DNA of 64,000 nt from Stenopsyche tienmushanensis (Eukaryota > Arthropoda > Insecta > Trichoptera > Stenopsychidae), in the NCBI GenBank assembly GCA_008973525.1, contig WACJ01000520.1, positions 1,550,001 to 1,614,000 on the forward strand, in the 5' to 3' direction. This document shows, in pieces, positions 24,587 through 37,774 of the stretch (position 1 is its first letter; the number at the start of each line of letters is the position of its first letter). The position numbers were made by a program, and so were the translations under genes. Under the pieces are notes generated by a model. The model ran no database searches, had not been told where the DNA came from, and saw only the letters and a list, made by a program, of their open reading frames with translations.

Positions 24587-25174
24587 TGATTAAACGTAAG
24601 CGCTAGAGATTTTACCAGGGATAACAATATTTTTTTTTGTTTCAGTTACCAATGGTGCATACTGTGACATTTTATACGGTAATATCAAAACATGTTCTTT
24701 CATATTAGGTGAAAGGGTCGTCAACGTATCAAGCCTATTGCACGGTACTTAAATGACATCAGCTAATCAATTTAAATGATGGAAGCTTCGACATAGAAAA
24801 TGAATCGCTTTGATAGCCAAACAGCTGCAGCGATGATGAAGAGCAACAGGTGAAATTTGAACGAAATTTATACAAAATTCTGCAATGTATTTCATAAAAC
24901 ATAGATCAGTCACTAGTTAACATAAATTACATTTTGATCCGATATTTTTAAAAATAGATAAGTTTTAACATGCAAATTTGGACATTTCAAATGAAAAATA
25001 ATAACATCTTTCGAATTAATAGTATAACTCTATTCAAATTAGGGATTCGATTTCAAACATATACATTGTTTTAGTTGCGGTTTTCGTTCTGGAAAAAATA
25101 ACAGTTTTTCTGGTTTTGCGACTTAGTAATCGTGTAAAATGAAACGCAGTCGTATATTTACGAGATTAAAATTC

Positions 25175-25440
25175 AAAAATTTCAGCGCATCTTTCTCCCT
25201 CTCCTTCATCCTTCACCTGACCAATATGAGCCAACATAGTACATCCGTGAAACGTCTCGCAAAACAAATTCCGCATGCAAATAATGATTTTGTTAATGTA
25301 AAAACCTTTTCGAATATACGTTCAATAACTCACCAAAGTTTTATCGCAATCGAATGAACGGTATAGGAATGTATACTTAGCAAACCCGTGACACCACGAT
25401 AACACACATTCATTTTTATATACATAGATATATGAATAAT
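25175..25440 (-). repeat. dispersed repeat H, copy (minus)
   Basis: It contains GACCAATATGAGCCAACATA, AACGTCTCGCAAAACAAATT and a CAAAGTTTTATCGCAATCGA block like the copy at 9062-9512, and ends in the TTTTTATATA boundary. Confidence 0.6.
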
Positions 25441-25509
25441 ATTATTTTTTGTTGGAATTTGGATCGATGACAATATTTTCTGAAATATTTATTTAACAAG
25501 GCAATTAGC

Positions 25510-25903
25510 AGAACTTTTTAGTGCGGTAGATGCGTTATGCGAAAAATCGCACAAAAAAAGCTATGACTTATAGAAAAAGTGAAGATGCGGTCCATGGATT
25601 TTAAAAACCGCATAACATTGAAACAGCTATGTAAAATATGTTCAAAATCGCACAAAAAAAGTTTTTTACATAAATCTGGTAGGAATAATAGAGGGTTATA
25701 GAGAAAAAAGTTGTACCCAGTATTGATGATTTATTTTATTTTATTTTTTTATTCGATTTTGATGATTTTTTTAAATTCATTTTATCCAAAATATCTCGAT
25801 GCGTACTCTTTATAAAATTTAAAAAGAGAGAAAATTGCTTTTAAAAAAACCGCATAACTTCTAAATCGCACAACAAAAGTCGCACAAAAAGAGTTTTAAG
25901 TGA
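25510..25903. mobile_element. family P MITE, copy e
   Basis: It has AGTGCGGTAGATGCG near the left end, then AAACCGCATAACATTGAAAC and AAACCGCATAACTTC. The right end, inverted, is CACTTAAAACTC or a near variant next to TA. The left terminus is diverged. Confidence 0.65.
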
Positions 25904-26066
25904 TACGATCAAATAAATTCTGCATAAAAATCGTGAAGATTTTCAAATCGGTTCAGTTCCAACAAAAATAACGGTTTTATCGGTTTTCAGTTCAGTTTCG
26001 GTTCGAAACTCAGATTAATTCTTGCAAAAAATATTCTGTATACTTTGGCGAAATCTAAACTATGTA

Positions 26067-26704
26067 CATGGGTAGTCCCAGAAGAACTCAACCTGATTAA
26101 AAATTACCCGATTGCTAAAAAAACACACTATGATAGAAAGTATCTATGTTATGTTTTTTAAACATGGAAAAAATTGATCATCGTTGTGTGATACAATACT
26201 TTTATTTGAAAGGTTTCAATCCAACCAATTTTAAATCCTATGTATAATTCTATTCTTAGGGAGTCTGCTCTTTCATTTAAAACAGTTTAATATTTGGCGG
26301 CAGAGTTTAAATAAGGCCGTGCGAGCTGCCAAGACGAACATCGCTGTGACGTCAGAAATAGTAGAAAATATCCACAAAACGAGATTGGATGTCCATCGAA
26401 TAAAAGTGCCCGAGCTAGCAGACATAATAAGCAATTCAAAATGTGCTATATATCGTATATCGATTGAAAATTTGTACATGTGAAAGCTGTGCGCAAGATG
26501 AGTGCCGCGTTTGCTCTCAACGAAAAAAAAAACAGCGGCGTGAGGATGTTTCAATTGAGTGTTTGGCGATGTTTCACAGCAATAAAGCCGAGTTTTTGCG
26601 TCGATTTATAACCATGAATAAAACATGCTTCCATTACTTCACGCCTAAGGCCTTTAAAAAATTGTGTTTCTTTATTAGGTCGGGTAATTCTGGGACTATC
26701 CTCG
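26067..26704 (+). mobile_element. mariner family M3 element with both ends (638 bp)
   Basis: TA flanks both ends (26065-26066, 26705-26706). The left end is CATGGGTAGTCCCAGAAG and the inverted right end is CGAGGATAGTCCCAGAAT. The decayed plus-strand transposase reads VENIHKTRLDVHRIKVPELA, then EKLCAR-like and ECLAMFHSNKAEFLRRFI. It then reads TMNKTCFHYFTPK, where the first catalytic Asp context (MDETWIHHFTPE in the family) has become Asn-Lys. The remainder of the DDE domain is deleted. Confidence 0.8.
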
Positions 26705-26709
26705 TATAT

Positions 26710-29055
26710 TGATACATTTTTATTTAGAGTTTAGTAAAGTTAAGATTTTAACGATTGGATTGATGAATGAGAATTGTATTTCAAAATATATATATATTGT
26801 ATATACACATATTTTTATGGTCCATAGTTCGAAACTGCTTCAGAGCAGATGCCACGTCGCTAACCTCACGGGGAGCCAAAGTCATGCAAAGCAAAAACTT
26901 TCCAGAGTGAAACTTTGAAAGATCTAGTGAGATTGCAAGCAACAGATTTGGCTGAAAAAAAGTGATAGATAGAAGTGCCGTTGTGCACCATCCTTGCAAG
27001 ACAAAGTTATCGAGGGTCTGAACATGGGGCTTCAACTTTAATAATGGCAACCGTACGAATGGCAAACAGCATGTCCGCGCTTCCGTGATGCTTTGCAATA
27101 AACGAATTTATTTTTTAATAAGCATCCCCATTCAAATGGGAAACTTCCATTCCACTCCTGACCGAAACAATAGTTGGGGGGGTTGAAAAAACCTGATTTT
27201 ACTGATCCTGCTCCGAGGAAAATATGTTTTCACGCCCGAAAGCTCTGGTATTTATGGTTGTAATTTTTCTTTCTTCCCATTTTAAAAGCTCGGGAATGAA
27301 TGAATATTTTCAACACTATTTTGCACCAGCGAGCATAACTTTTCAGAAGAGGATTCCGTTTTGGCTTTTATTTTTGTTAAGCTAGTTGTTTGCCTAAATG
27401 TGTTATTTAATTAAATTTCCTTTGGCAGAGTTAACAATATTTTTAATGAGCATGGAATGAATGTGCATTTTGAAAGCCTTAAGATCTATATTTCACTATT
27501 TCTTTAATATTAAACATTTACGCTGTTGAGTTGTAAAATTATGCATTTTTAAATTTGCATATCGCCGTTTTATTGCAAGTAGATCATGCATTCAATGCAT
27601 ACTGCAGTTTCTCTACTGTCGCCGTCCATCAAAGAAACCGGAATATACTTTGCATGTACTAATGACAAAATTCTATATAATTTAATATACAAAGTGGACC
27701 AAAGCCGTGTCAATTATTTTTTTATGAACACACACATATTTCAATCATTTGCAAATACCTGCCTTCAAAGTCGGACTTGTTCCAGAACTCGTTTTTGTTG
27801 CGAAACCTGAAGTAATATTATCTATTAGATTGCATATCCATTATGAATTATATCGATAAATTATCATTTACCTAAGTCGAATCGAATATACACACCATAA
27901 AATCGAATCGGACCTGAAAATAACGTTTAGTTTATTGATTAAGCTCTATTACATAAGCCTCATGTTGGATTACAACTCAATAGATACGCTTATAATGTAA
28001 TTTATGCAATAAATCTGAATTATTGCCATAATAAAATATTCCGAATGCATTGTTTGAATTAAGAAGCTTGATTTATTTCCAAATTGCCTGGAACACATTA
28101 ACTTTACAGAATTCGTCGGAGCAAATCGAGAAGAGCGATATGCATTCACATGCGAGTCAAAAGTGGAGATTGTGGCTATTTTCGTTCCCCATTCAGATGG
28201 AGGCTAATCTTGATTCTTCCCGCGAAAAGAGGAGTCTGCTTCAGACGTCAGTTGTTTCAGAAGATTAAAGACCCGGGATAATGTGCATTACTCCAGAGTA
28301 TTAGTGTATTAGGAACTGGGCACGCAGTGGCTGTGTACCGTGGAAAAGCTCCCAACTTTAATTATTCTTTAAATCCACTGCCACATTAAAAAAAAATCGT
28401 ATTCTTCGCTTCAAGCGCCAAACATACTTAAACAATACACTTAATTTATATCAAAGTTAATTAAATCGCAAATAAATTACATTTTATAATGGAACTCGGA
28501 AGTACCGCCGTATAACACCCACGCGGCCATCCATATAAAACAACCCCTAAATCTCTACAAAATGTGTATAAATTCCGAAATAAAATTGCGTTATAAGAAC
28601 GGCAATAATTTATGAAAGTCCGTTTCGCAATTAAAAAATGCGTTTATCGTGCTTTAAATCCATTGCTTAAAACTAATCGGCTTGTGCAAAACAAACAGGA
28701 TTATTTTCCGAAATTAATATTATAATGTAGATGAAAACTGCGAAATAGATAAGGAGTGATGATACACGGTTAATGTCTCACTTTAGAACGATCCGCACCA
28801 GTCAAGATCGAAAACAAAATTCATCAGCCATAAAAGCGATGCGCGATTAATTATCCCACTTCTGACACCAATGTAACATAAGATGCCCCAACCTAATTCT
28901 AAGCTGAATTTTAATCAAAATTATCTACACAGTTTGAAGCAATTCCAAATGGATTATTTCAATGATAAAATATTGTGCTATACCCACTTTTCATTTCAAG
29001 TCTTCATTCTTCGGTACTACATGCAATTATCCAATTAGCGAAAATTCATAAGGAA
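26710..29055. other. no gene recognised
   Basis: AT-rich sequence. Short frames such as 27586-27810 and 28050-28268 have no recognisable similarity. Confidence 0.4.
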
Positions 29056-29094
29056 CTTAATTTCCTGATGGTTGAGATCGGAAAGAGAACGACT

Positions 29095-29405
29095 TAGTGG
29101 TATTTCGGTCCCTTTAAGACGGATGCCATACCCTGCTCTGCTGTACTATCTATTCTAAGTGCCCTCGGACTAGCCACTTAGGAGTGTCTTCCAACTCTCT
29201 TTGATCCCCAAGGAACACTACGCTTGTGCAGAATATTGGAACCAAATGTCGTTTGTGTTTATATTATCCGGCTCAGACCACAATAAGTTAACGGTTATTG
29301 CAATGCATGTTCAAATTTATAAATACTCCAAAGCTTTAAGACAGATACTATACTCTGCTCCCATCTGCGGTATATTCCGAGTGCCCTCGAACTTTTTTCC
29401 CCTGT
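29095..29405 (+). repeat. diverged direct repeat of about 65 bp, spaced about 225 bp
   Basis: CTTTAAGACGGATGCCATAC with GTGCCCTCGGACT near 29114-29178 recurs as CTTTAAGACAGATACTATAC with GTGCCCTCGAACT near 29333-29395. Confidence 0.6.
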
Positions 29406-29449
29406 GGGATCTTGCATAAAAACACTGGGTTTGATTCCAGGGTAGTGTC

Positions 29450-29790
29450 AGATTCTTACTGAATCATTGATGGTGTGTTCGGCATCGTCGATTTCCGCTT
29501 GGCAGGATTTTTCGCAGATGCTTCCTTGTCAATCTGCATCAAGTACGCACCGAAAAATCCATGTCCAGTGAACACCTGAGTCATGCGGAGGTCGTTTGTC
29601 CATGTTTTTGGGTCCTCCACTGGCTCACGACCCGGATAAATCGGTGGGTTCATCTTCGCTTGCTGGACTAATCCCATCTCTGCTGCCAGGCTTCCTTCAG
29701 TTTCTGGTCATGCTCATTGTAGTTTTTGGGATCTTCTAAGTCTTTTGCCTTGGAGGTCCAGCCTCCAGGTCCATCTTTAATCCCCGAAAA
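29450..29790 (-). pseudogene. R1-type LINE RNase H region remnant
   Basis: Read in two frames on the minus strand: KEAWQQRWD, SSKRR.THRFI, then MTQVFTGHGFFGAYLMQID. This matches the W...W..S.KGRWT..LI...W.....H....LTQ.LTGHG.F..YL.R order at the end of R1-clade ORF2. A frameshift and stops break it. It is a different family from the tails at 11735 and 22490. Confidence 0.7.
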
Positions 29791-29896
29791 ACACTACCCA
29801 CAGAGTTTCCAGGCATCCACTCCTTTTATTCAGATAACGTGCACTCAAAGATGCATTGGAGGATGAAAGACAAGGTTATGCTATAAGCAAAGTTAC

Positions 29897-29927
29897 GGGT
29901 ACGCAGAACAGGATAAACTGCGTACCC
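29897..29927. repeat. perfect 10-bp-stem hairpin
   Basis: GGGTACGCAG (29897-29906) and CTGCGTACCC (29918-29927) form a perfect stem with an 11-base loop. No T-run or gene end is nearby, so the role is unknown. Confidence 0.8.
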
Positions 29928-30289
29928 AAGTCATGTTATCTGAGCTATCTCAGCAGCGTTTGATGAGCAAACCGACAAGGCTACTTTCGCCCAACTCTAC
30001 TCTACATTATTACCCAAGGAGTTTCACTGTTATCCACGGATATAGGCTTACCCCCTCTACCCACCCCCCAGGAGTTTTATAGGTGGGCACCGTATAGTGA
30101 AATAAATACCTGGAAACTTTCCTGAATATTTAATATACTTACATGATAAAAGTCTCCATGAACTGTTGCCAGAACATCATCATCTCGTTCTTATGACGTC
30201 TCTTAAGATGATAGCCATTTACTTTTTAATTCCCTGTTGGTTAGAATAAAAGCTATGCGGGGCAACGTGTCGCGAAACAGCAAGGCAGA

Positions 30290-30425
30290 GTTCACAAACT
30301 GTACGCGCGCTCGCTCTCTCCTTGCGGAACTGGCTCTCGCTCCTCCTCGTGAGCAGATTTCCGCCGCCACGTTGCGCGCGCACCTTTTCTTTTCTCTCCC
30401 CGCGGTCTACGTTTCAGCTGCATGC
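30290..30425 (-). repeat. possible partial copy of repeat H
   Basis: GTTGCGCGCGCACCTTTTC followed by CCCCGCGG resembles 9258-9290 of the H copy at 9062-9512. The upstream half is GC-rich (CGCGCGCTCGCTCTCTCC) and not shared. Confidence 0.35.
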
Positions 30426-30429
30426 AATT

Positions 30430-32696
30430 GTGCAAATATTATTGATTCTCATTTTTCAACGGAAATGATAAATAAGTGTTTCCTGAACTGTGTTCCGATA
30501 CAAACTGCCATAATAAATATTTACAATAAATGGTCATCCAAATGCAACGCCTAGATGTTAGCACTATATAATTTATTTTCAAATGATAAAAGCCATTTGT
30601 TTTAGTAGATTGTAAAACAATTTTAATCATAAATATGCAATACTAAATCACTCTTTTATAAATGTATGATTTCAATCGAATCATAGTAGGTGGATATCAG
30701 GTTAATTTTATTAAACTGTTAATGGCGTGGGAGTGCTTCGATTATTGCCTTCGTGGGTTTGTAACGATTGTTGGACATAGTTTCTTAATGATGATTTAAA
30801 GTCGAGTGTTTTGTTTTTCTTAAAATTAACATTCCTCAAATATTCATTCTTCAAACAATACCCAATTTATGATTGATGTACGATTTACTTTCATTGCGCC
30901 CTTCTTCAACGGGCTCGAACCAATTTAGCGCTGGATATGGCGGCATTTCGGAATATAACGTGCGACGGGGATAAATTTGATCCCATTTAAATTTTAAGGA
31001 TCACATCTAATAAATTTATCCCCAGTCAAAGTGTGATGAACGCTTCGGGCTTAATTTTCTCGAATAATACATATTTAGATCGGCGAGGACGTAATACAGT
31101 TTTAATTAAGTTGTTTGGGGCTAAATATGACCCACATACGGTTACACACAATGATGTAGGATTCTCCACTAAAATTTAATTAAAAACGAAACAAATTTTA
31201 TCGTAATGTACAAAGGAACTCCTACCACTGTCTACCCAAGTGCTCTATGAATACTAAACAGCCAGAGGCTTCCAGATAGCAGAGCCATTCTTTTTCTGGT
31301 CTGATACAAACTGTGCAAGAATCCCCCGATAGATGGCGGAGCACCCGCCTTTTACTTTTTGCCTTCCTCCCCAACCCTTCTGCGCCCCCACGATCCTTTC
31401 TCATTCCCTGTGATGTCGCCGAAACCCATCTGGAATATTAGCTTCGTGGAAAGGCAAACAGTATCGCAACGAATTTCGTTTCTCCAGCTGGTTCGTGTAG
31501 TGGGCGAGCTCAGAGCGTATATTTTTTCTTGGACGAAGTGCTTTCCAAATTTGATCACTGGAAGATTTGCGAAAACTTCACTCACTTCACAACTTTGAAA
31601 TATGTTCGAACATATTTAAAAGTCGGCCGCGAGCCCCAAATTGGGAGACTTTGTGCGAAAAAATTCGAGAAAATAATTAAACAAAACCTATTTCGACATT
31701 AAGCCCGGTACGTGCTCAAAATTTTAACGCCTATATTACGATAAGTTACACGAACAAAGAGGCCTAAACGAAAGCAATTTAACTTTGGAAAAATTACTCC
31801 CCGAGATATATTCGCTTAACCCACACTTAAAAGGCGATCTATTTAAAAATGAAGCTCATTTATGACTTTTATGCATAGGACTTGGTCTATTTGGCTCAAG
31901 CTTAAGTAGGATTCGATATTATTGAATGATAAATTTGCATATCGATGAAGAAAAGCCAATATTATATTTCAACTTAGAGTAAATTCGATTGAAGCTTAAA
32001 GATATCCAGAACAAATATAAATGGGAATATGCAAATAGATGATACTGTTGAGCTCACATAAATTTAAATTGCTGTACAATTTGAATTTGTTATAGAAAAT
32101 CTCTATTAATTTGAATGCGCCTATGATTTTTTTGTCCATTTTTCTTAATATTTTATTCAAAATTTAAGGTATATATAAAAGAGCAATATTTAAACAATAT
32201 TTGGCATAATTCGGCACAGTTGTATGCAAAAATAGAACAATTTTCAATCAAATCTGCACCATATATTGGCCTGTAAGATAAGTTTCAATCGAATAAAATA
32301 TAAAACCTTATGTCAATCATTAGTCAATCTAATTTAGAATTATTATGCAAAATTTCAATAAGATTATTGTATTCGTTTATGAGAAATCGTAGCCAACGAC
32401 TTTAAAAATTTTGATTAAAAAGCGATTAAAATACGACTCTTCCAGCCGGTCGATCCTAATTATTGGAATTTCCAAAGACTCTCTTGGATTTTTATCCCGA
32501 CATATTGTGCAAGAAGATTTTTAAAAAAGTAAAAATGTTTTTTTTTTTAAATTTCAAAACCCCTTAATACAAAATATATTTTTCCACGCCATGTGTTCAA
32601 TATCAATAATTACAATAAAAATGATCTTAATGACCCAAAATGATCATCAAAACAGCCACTTAACAATCTGGATGCTATTAAAAAATATCAATCATT
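30430..32696. other. no gene recognised
   Basis: Nothing recognisable. A GC-richer segment at 31220-31600 has open frames on both strands without a family match. Confidence 0.4.
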
Positions 32697-32700
32697 TTAA

Positions 32701-33535
32701 CACATTCCCGTCGGGCTATGCATAACATTGTCTTTCTCTTAACGCGGGGCATATTTGCGAAAATTTGCAATATATAAAATTCATCCAGAAAGTAAGGTTA
32801 CAAAATTTATATAGAATCAAAAAATGCTTATATTTAATTAAAATTCACATAATATTTCACGAATATATTAAACTATTTTCCAACGTAATCGCCGTTGAGA
32901 TATTTCTGGATTCTGGGGTGTATTAATATAATCATGTGTCATCCCCCATTACGATAGAGTACAGAAAAGCTTCACTTTTTTGTGCAAAATGATCTAAAAA
33001 TTTATGTACGGCGGTTATGCAATTTTTTGCGTTACTGCAGTTTGAGCATTCTGGGCTTCCATCTCACACACAACTTCTTTTAATCAAGTTTTTCTGGCAC
33101 AATATCAATAAGGAGACTTCGAAAAATGCCAGGAAATTCTTCGCGAATGTCGTCAAACATCATATAGTGATCATTTCGTATTTATAAGTACGTCAGAAAT
33201 CACTGATGGTCATCCAATCTTTGCTACGTCGTATAAGTACGACCTTCTCTGAACAATCTAACCCACTTCGTAACATGTTGTCAACTCATCACATTACTAT
33301 CGTACACTTCCACGAGCTTTCGATGGATATTTGGGGCGGTTCTGCAAAGTCAAAAAAATTAAAAATTCGAGAAAGCGCGACAACCTCTTCATCGGAAGAA
33401 TTTACTGTGACTGAACAAAATGGCCTACAAACACACGGGACCCAATAAACTAACCGAACCCTTGTAACCTTACTTTTTAGATGACCTTCGTATAGTGCCT
33501 AAAGACTCACTGATGTGTAACCCGATGGGAATGTG
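32701..33535. mobile_element. piggyBac-like MITE, TTAA-flanked, interrupted by a mariner
   Basis: TTAA lies directly outside both ends (32697-32700 and 33536-33539). The left end is CACATTCCCGTCGGGCTATG and the inverted right end is CACATTCCCATCGGGTTACA. TTAA duplication is the hallmark of piggyBac elements, though the repeat differs from canonical CCYT starts. After subtracting the nested mariner (32775-33490) only about 120 bp remain, so the element was a small MITE. Confidence 0.7.
32775..33490 (-). mobile_element. mariner family M2, copy 2, both ends present (716 bp)
   Basis: TA flanks both sides (32773-32774, 33491-33492). The 29-bp terminal repeats share AAAGTAAGGTTACAA. The minus-strand transposase remnant reads NRPKYPSKARGSVR-like, then VTKWVRLFREG, then DDIREEFPGIFRSLLIDI and a MGDD(T) block like the first Asp context. 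It is frameshifted and lacks a full catalytic domain. It is nested in 32701-33535. Confidence 0.75.
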
Positions 33536-33539
33536 TTAA

Positions 33540-35980
33540 TAACTTATAACAATATAATAACGCGTTTACATTATTTTAAAAGAACATTTAGTTTGGATCT
33601 GATTTTGATAGCCAGGCAACTTGCTGCTGAAAATGCACGCTCAGCCTCCACACTCATTGGAGGTATCGTCATCAGATATTTAAATGCTAGTTTCAGTTGA
33701 TGGCGGCGTGATCCCTCATTTTCATATCATCATCATCAATATGACTGATAAAATTCATTTTGCTGAGACACGGACTAAAACTCGCAAAATTCCCAATTTC
33801 CTGATAAATTATTTATTTCCGTCGCTGCAGATGAACTCTTATATACTATAATACTTTGATGTGATTCGTAATTATATTGTGAAAGAATACAAAAATTTTG
33901 AACCCCGTATCTATTATATTTCATATTTATATGCCCATTATTAGAGTCGATGTGTAGTAAATACATCACCGGTAGGGAAAGGTTAATATAAAATTTTGAA
34001 AAACATATATGTACTGTATATATATACCAGATTCCCTACTCATACTGTCTGGTTTGCATTTTGGGCAAATGCTCTTGTTTAGGCAAATTTGTTATAAAAT
34101 CATATTTATTGCAATGCTCAAATGTAATGTTGATTTTATTGTACTAAATATTAAATCGGTTCATCTTATTATTCGATCTCCGGCTCCTTGTGATATTTTT
34201 CTGCGCAGAATTCCTCGGACAAACTATTTATAAGGTCGAATCTGAGAATTATACGCCATTGTAGATACATATCGCATTCAATAGGGAATATAAGCAAAAG
34301 TAAGACATACGCGCTTGTCGTACAAGCCGATGAACTGTTAATAGAAAGGCCGTCCGGGATACGAGCCTCATATTAATGCGGCACGCATTATATGGCGATA
34401 CAAAAATAAAGAAGAAGCTATCAGGATCACAGCATTTAATGCGATTTCATTTATTTATGATAAGCTTTTTATCAGGGAAGCAAAATCGTGACCGGAATTC
34501 TCGACCGACTCCAGTGGTAGTTGTGTCTGGAGTAACGAATGGCACGTACAGAGACAAGTCAACTTTTCCCCATTTCGTCAGGGCTTTTAAAACTATCGAA
34601 ATTGGGGGAAAACTAACGTATAACGGCTCTATAGTAGAAAAAATATTCCACAAATTGGGTAGTCAAAAACAAATATTTCATAGACTGGGAAATAATCTCG
34701 GGTATATATTCGCAACAATCAGCGAAAATTGACGTTTTGTAACATGTAATCTGTCATGTCATAAGCTGTGTATCGGAAATATATCAGAATTACTTTACAT
34801 ATGGAAAAACTTTTTATCCAAAATTCAAGCTTTCAAATTTAAACATGACATATTGACAATAATATCACGCAAAAATGCCTTTCGTTGCCGACTGAAAAAT
34901 TTTAAGGCGGGATTTATTTATTTCGCAAATGATTCGAATTCTGCCATGGTGTTTTGATGTCCGTCCCCTGCCAAATTGTTATTTTTTACTCGGATTTAAT
35001 TCCGCGCCTTAATTCCGGCCGCGACCACAATTTTAGCGCCCCGGGCGGACGTTCATGCTCTGTAGTAATTCTTCTTGACCAGTTACTGCTCGCGGAGACA
35101 ATAAGATGTTTTTCTTGGCTTCTCTTATAAATATATATTACGATAGTCTTTCTTTGATAGATGAAGGTGTAAAGGTGAACATTCAATATAGATTACCACT
35201 TCTCACCTGCGAATAGCAATGAGGAATTATCTTGTTAGATGAATTCCGAAATGTATGGATTACCGCTAATGTCGATTTAATCGAAGATAGATCTGGTCTA
35301 TTCCCACGCAAAAATATTATTTTCCATTGATTTAATCCAATTTATTAAAAAAAAATCATCATTTCTTAATAAAAATCAAAATTGTCGCTGTCGTAATGCG
35401 GTTAGCGACAATTCACGATTAATCCAAATTTTGCTTTTATTTCATTTATTTATCCGATACTAATATCAGCATTAAGTAAGCGAATTTATAGGGTCTTCCT
35501 GTTCTCGAAACATTCCTGAGGCTCAAAAAAAAAGTGTTTCATGAACCGCGACTCAATACAAACTGAATGCAAAAGAGTAGATTTCAAAATATCTACAGCA
35601 AAATATTTTAAATTTAGTTCGTCCTTACAAATCCAATTAAGATGGTGTCCGTTTTGTTCAATACATTGAGATAATCAGATTCAATGCATATAAATGTCAA
35701 GAATATTTATTTCTATAACCTGAATTAATATAACGCGCGTTCTTACAGAAACACAAACAACAATCAAACGATGCAATCACGGATGGATGCGAACACGCAC
35801 GAATAAAAAAAATAGTCGACCAGTAGTCTTGAACGCGGAAAGATCTGTCATTCACAAATATCAACAATCTTACTATTTGAGTATCTCGCCCAAAGCGATT
35901 GACTTTTAAAGTGTAATACGCACATGCTGTGTTCTTATATAAATCCACTTATCTCTCAGGATCGCGCAGCGTGACTAAAG
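33540..35980. other. no gene recognised
   Basis: A 118-codon open frame at 34376-34732 has no recognisable domain. The rest is AT-rich. Confidence 0.4.
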
Positions 35981-35982
35981 CT

Positions 35983-36200
35983 TGTACATTAATAAATGAA
36001 CCTTAACACTGTTGATATTATCGGGTCCCAAATTGCGTTTCAAATAGAATCACTTTTGGTATCACTCTGAGTTTTAAGTATATAATTGATTTATGTGGCT
36101 TTTTATTAATTGTTATGATTCCAAAAAGACCACCATCGATATAAGAACACCCGTTTGTTCGCTTTTCGTAATATTTGAGAATATTTAGATGTGTAGGGGT
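35983..36200. repeat. dispersed repeat R, copy 2
   Basis: It shares AATGAACCTTAACACTGTTG and ATATTTAGATGTGTAG-like blocks with 24366-24505 and is longer because of internal insertions. Confidence 0.55.
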
Positions 36201-36352
36201 ACCTTTATAACACGACCTCATATATAATAACCAATAAAGATTGCATCTTTTTCATACATATTTTTTAATAAAGAACATAAGGAAAAGTCGGAAAAATCCA
36301 TGACGGAGCTTCTCAACATCTTTACTTCACAACGGACTTTTAGCTGAATATA

Positions 36353-37049
36353 TTGGGTTGTCTCATAAGTTTCTTTCGCAAATGAACACAGATCTAATCA
36401 TAGCCATGGTTGAAGAAACTCCGCGATATACTGTTTGCGAAATAGCTAACAAGTTAGAAATTCCACGAACATCCGTCCATAATCATCTGACAAAATTGGG
36501 CTACATCAATCGTTCAGATGTGTGGCTTCCTCATGAACTGACTGTCTCAAATAAACTTCAGCGTATTTCAACATGCGATCTTCTTCTCCAACGACATAAT
36601 AGCCAACATTTTTTGAAGAGACTTGTCACTGGCGATGAAAGTTGGATACTGTATGAGAATATCCAACGGAAACGGTGTTGGACCAAAGGTACAGAAGCTT
36701 TAACTGTAGCTAAACCTGGCCTACTTCCAAAGAAAGTTTTGCTATGCATTTGGTGGATATACTCTCCGGACATTGCCCTATCAGATTATTATTTAATTCT
36801 TTTATTGAAAAAATCTTTACTTGGTAAAAAAATTAATTCAAAAAATGATATGAAAATGTACCTTGATCAATATTTTGCCAACAAATCTGGGAAATTTTGG
36901 CAAGAAAGCATTATGAGGTTTCCGAAGAGATGAAGAAAGGTAATAGAACAGAATGGATCATATATTATTTAATCAATTTTGATGTAATATAAATTATTGT
37001 TTATTTTTTTCTTAACATGAAAACGAAAGAAACTTATGGGACACCCTAA
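36353..37049 (+). mobile_element. mariner family M1 deletion derivative, copy 1 (697 bp)
   Basis: TA flanks both ends. The left end is TTGGGTTGTCTCATAAGTTT and the inverted right end is TTAGGGTGTCCCATAAGTTT. It encodes a transposase missing its centre (36382-36933). A second copy with the same length and the same internal junction lies at 41329-42025. Confidence 0.9.
36382..36933 (+). pseudogene. mariner transposase with central deletion
   Basis: The 184-codon frame reads from an ATG. It contains the second HTH (RYTVCEIANKLEIPRTSVHN, HLTKLGYINRSDVWLPHEL) and FLKRLVTGDESWILYEN, which holds the first catalytic Asp. It continues through CWTKGTEA..TVAKPGLLPKKVLLCIWW, then jumps directly to YSPDIALSDYYL, the third catalytic block. 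The second Asp block (HHDNARPQ in the copy at 49765-51646) is deleted. A full mariner transposase is about 345 residues; this also lacks the first HTH. It cannot be catalytic. Confidence 0.85.
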
Positions 37050-37774
37050 TATTAAGCTTCAAATCGCTTGAAAGCATTTTTTTTTAAATTTAAAATCAAG
37101 CATCTGCATTCATGAGGTCACTTTTGTGCAGCAAGTAATATCTCAGTAGTAACACTTGATCTGGCGTATGCCACATATATACTGCTTGTATTTTCAATCT
37201 ATTATCGCCCAATCTCCATAATGTCGATATATATATATCACAGTGTACTTATTGGGAAGCTCTGTTTTCTGCTGCAAATAGTGGCACTTAAATCAGAATT
37301 TACACTCTAGTGTTCATACCCTCCTCCGCCCCGAGAAGCAACAGCTGGAACCTTCATATAATCGCAAATCTAAAAGGGCAGATAATCTTATTCCGGCTCC
37401 GATCGTATTTGAAGTATAATGCGACCGATTTTTAATTATGTTGCAAACATTCCTCGGGGTGAAATGATCGGCTCCCAGAGGGGGAGGAGTTTTGAAAAAG
37501 TGCATCAAAAATGCATTGGTTGAGTCGAGGCAGTAAGGCGACACGTCATCGGGTAGTAAGGTTTAATCGTGGTGCGCCCGAGGGAGTCTTCATTAGGCAT
37601 TCACCTCAGATAGTTAATTTATATTTGTCCCGAGGCACGCCGCGTACTTATTATGCTTCATCCACATGTCGCCCTACCCATCCTGACAGATTCTCAACTA
37701 GCTATTCATCAATATCGCAACTATTTACAAACTGACTCAAATCGGTTTAAAACAGTTTAATCGCAGATATAAAT

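Noticed and set aside
34376..34732. 118-codon plus-strand frame
   Set aside because: No recognisable motif or context; not called.
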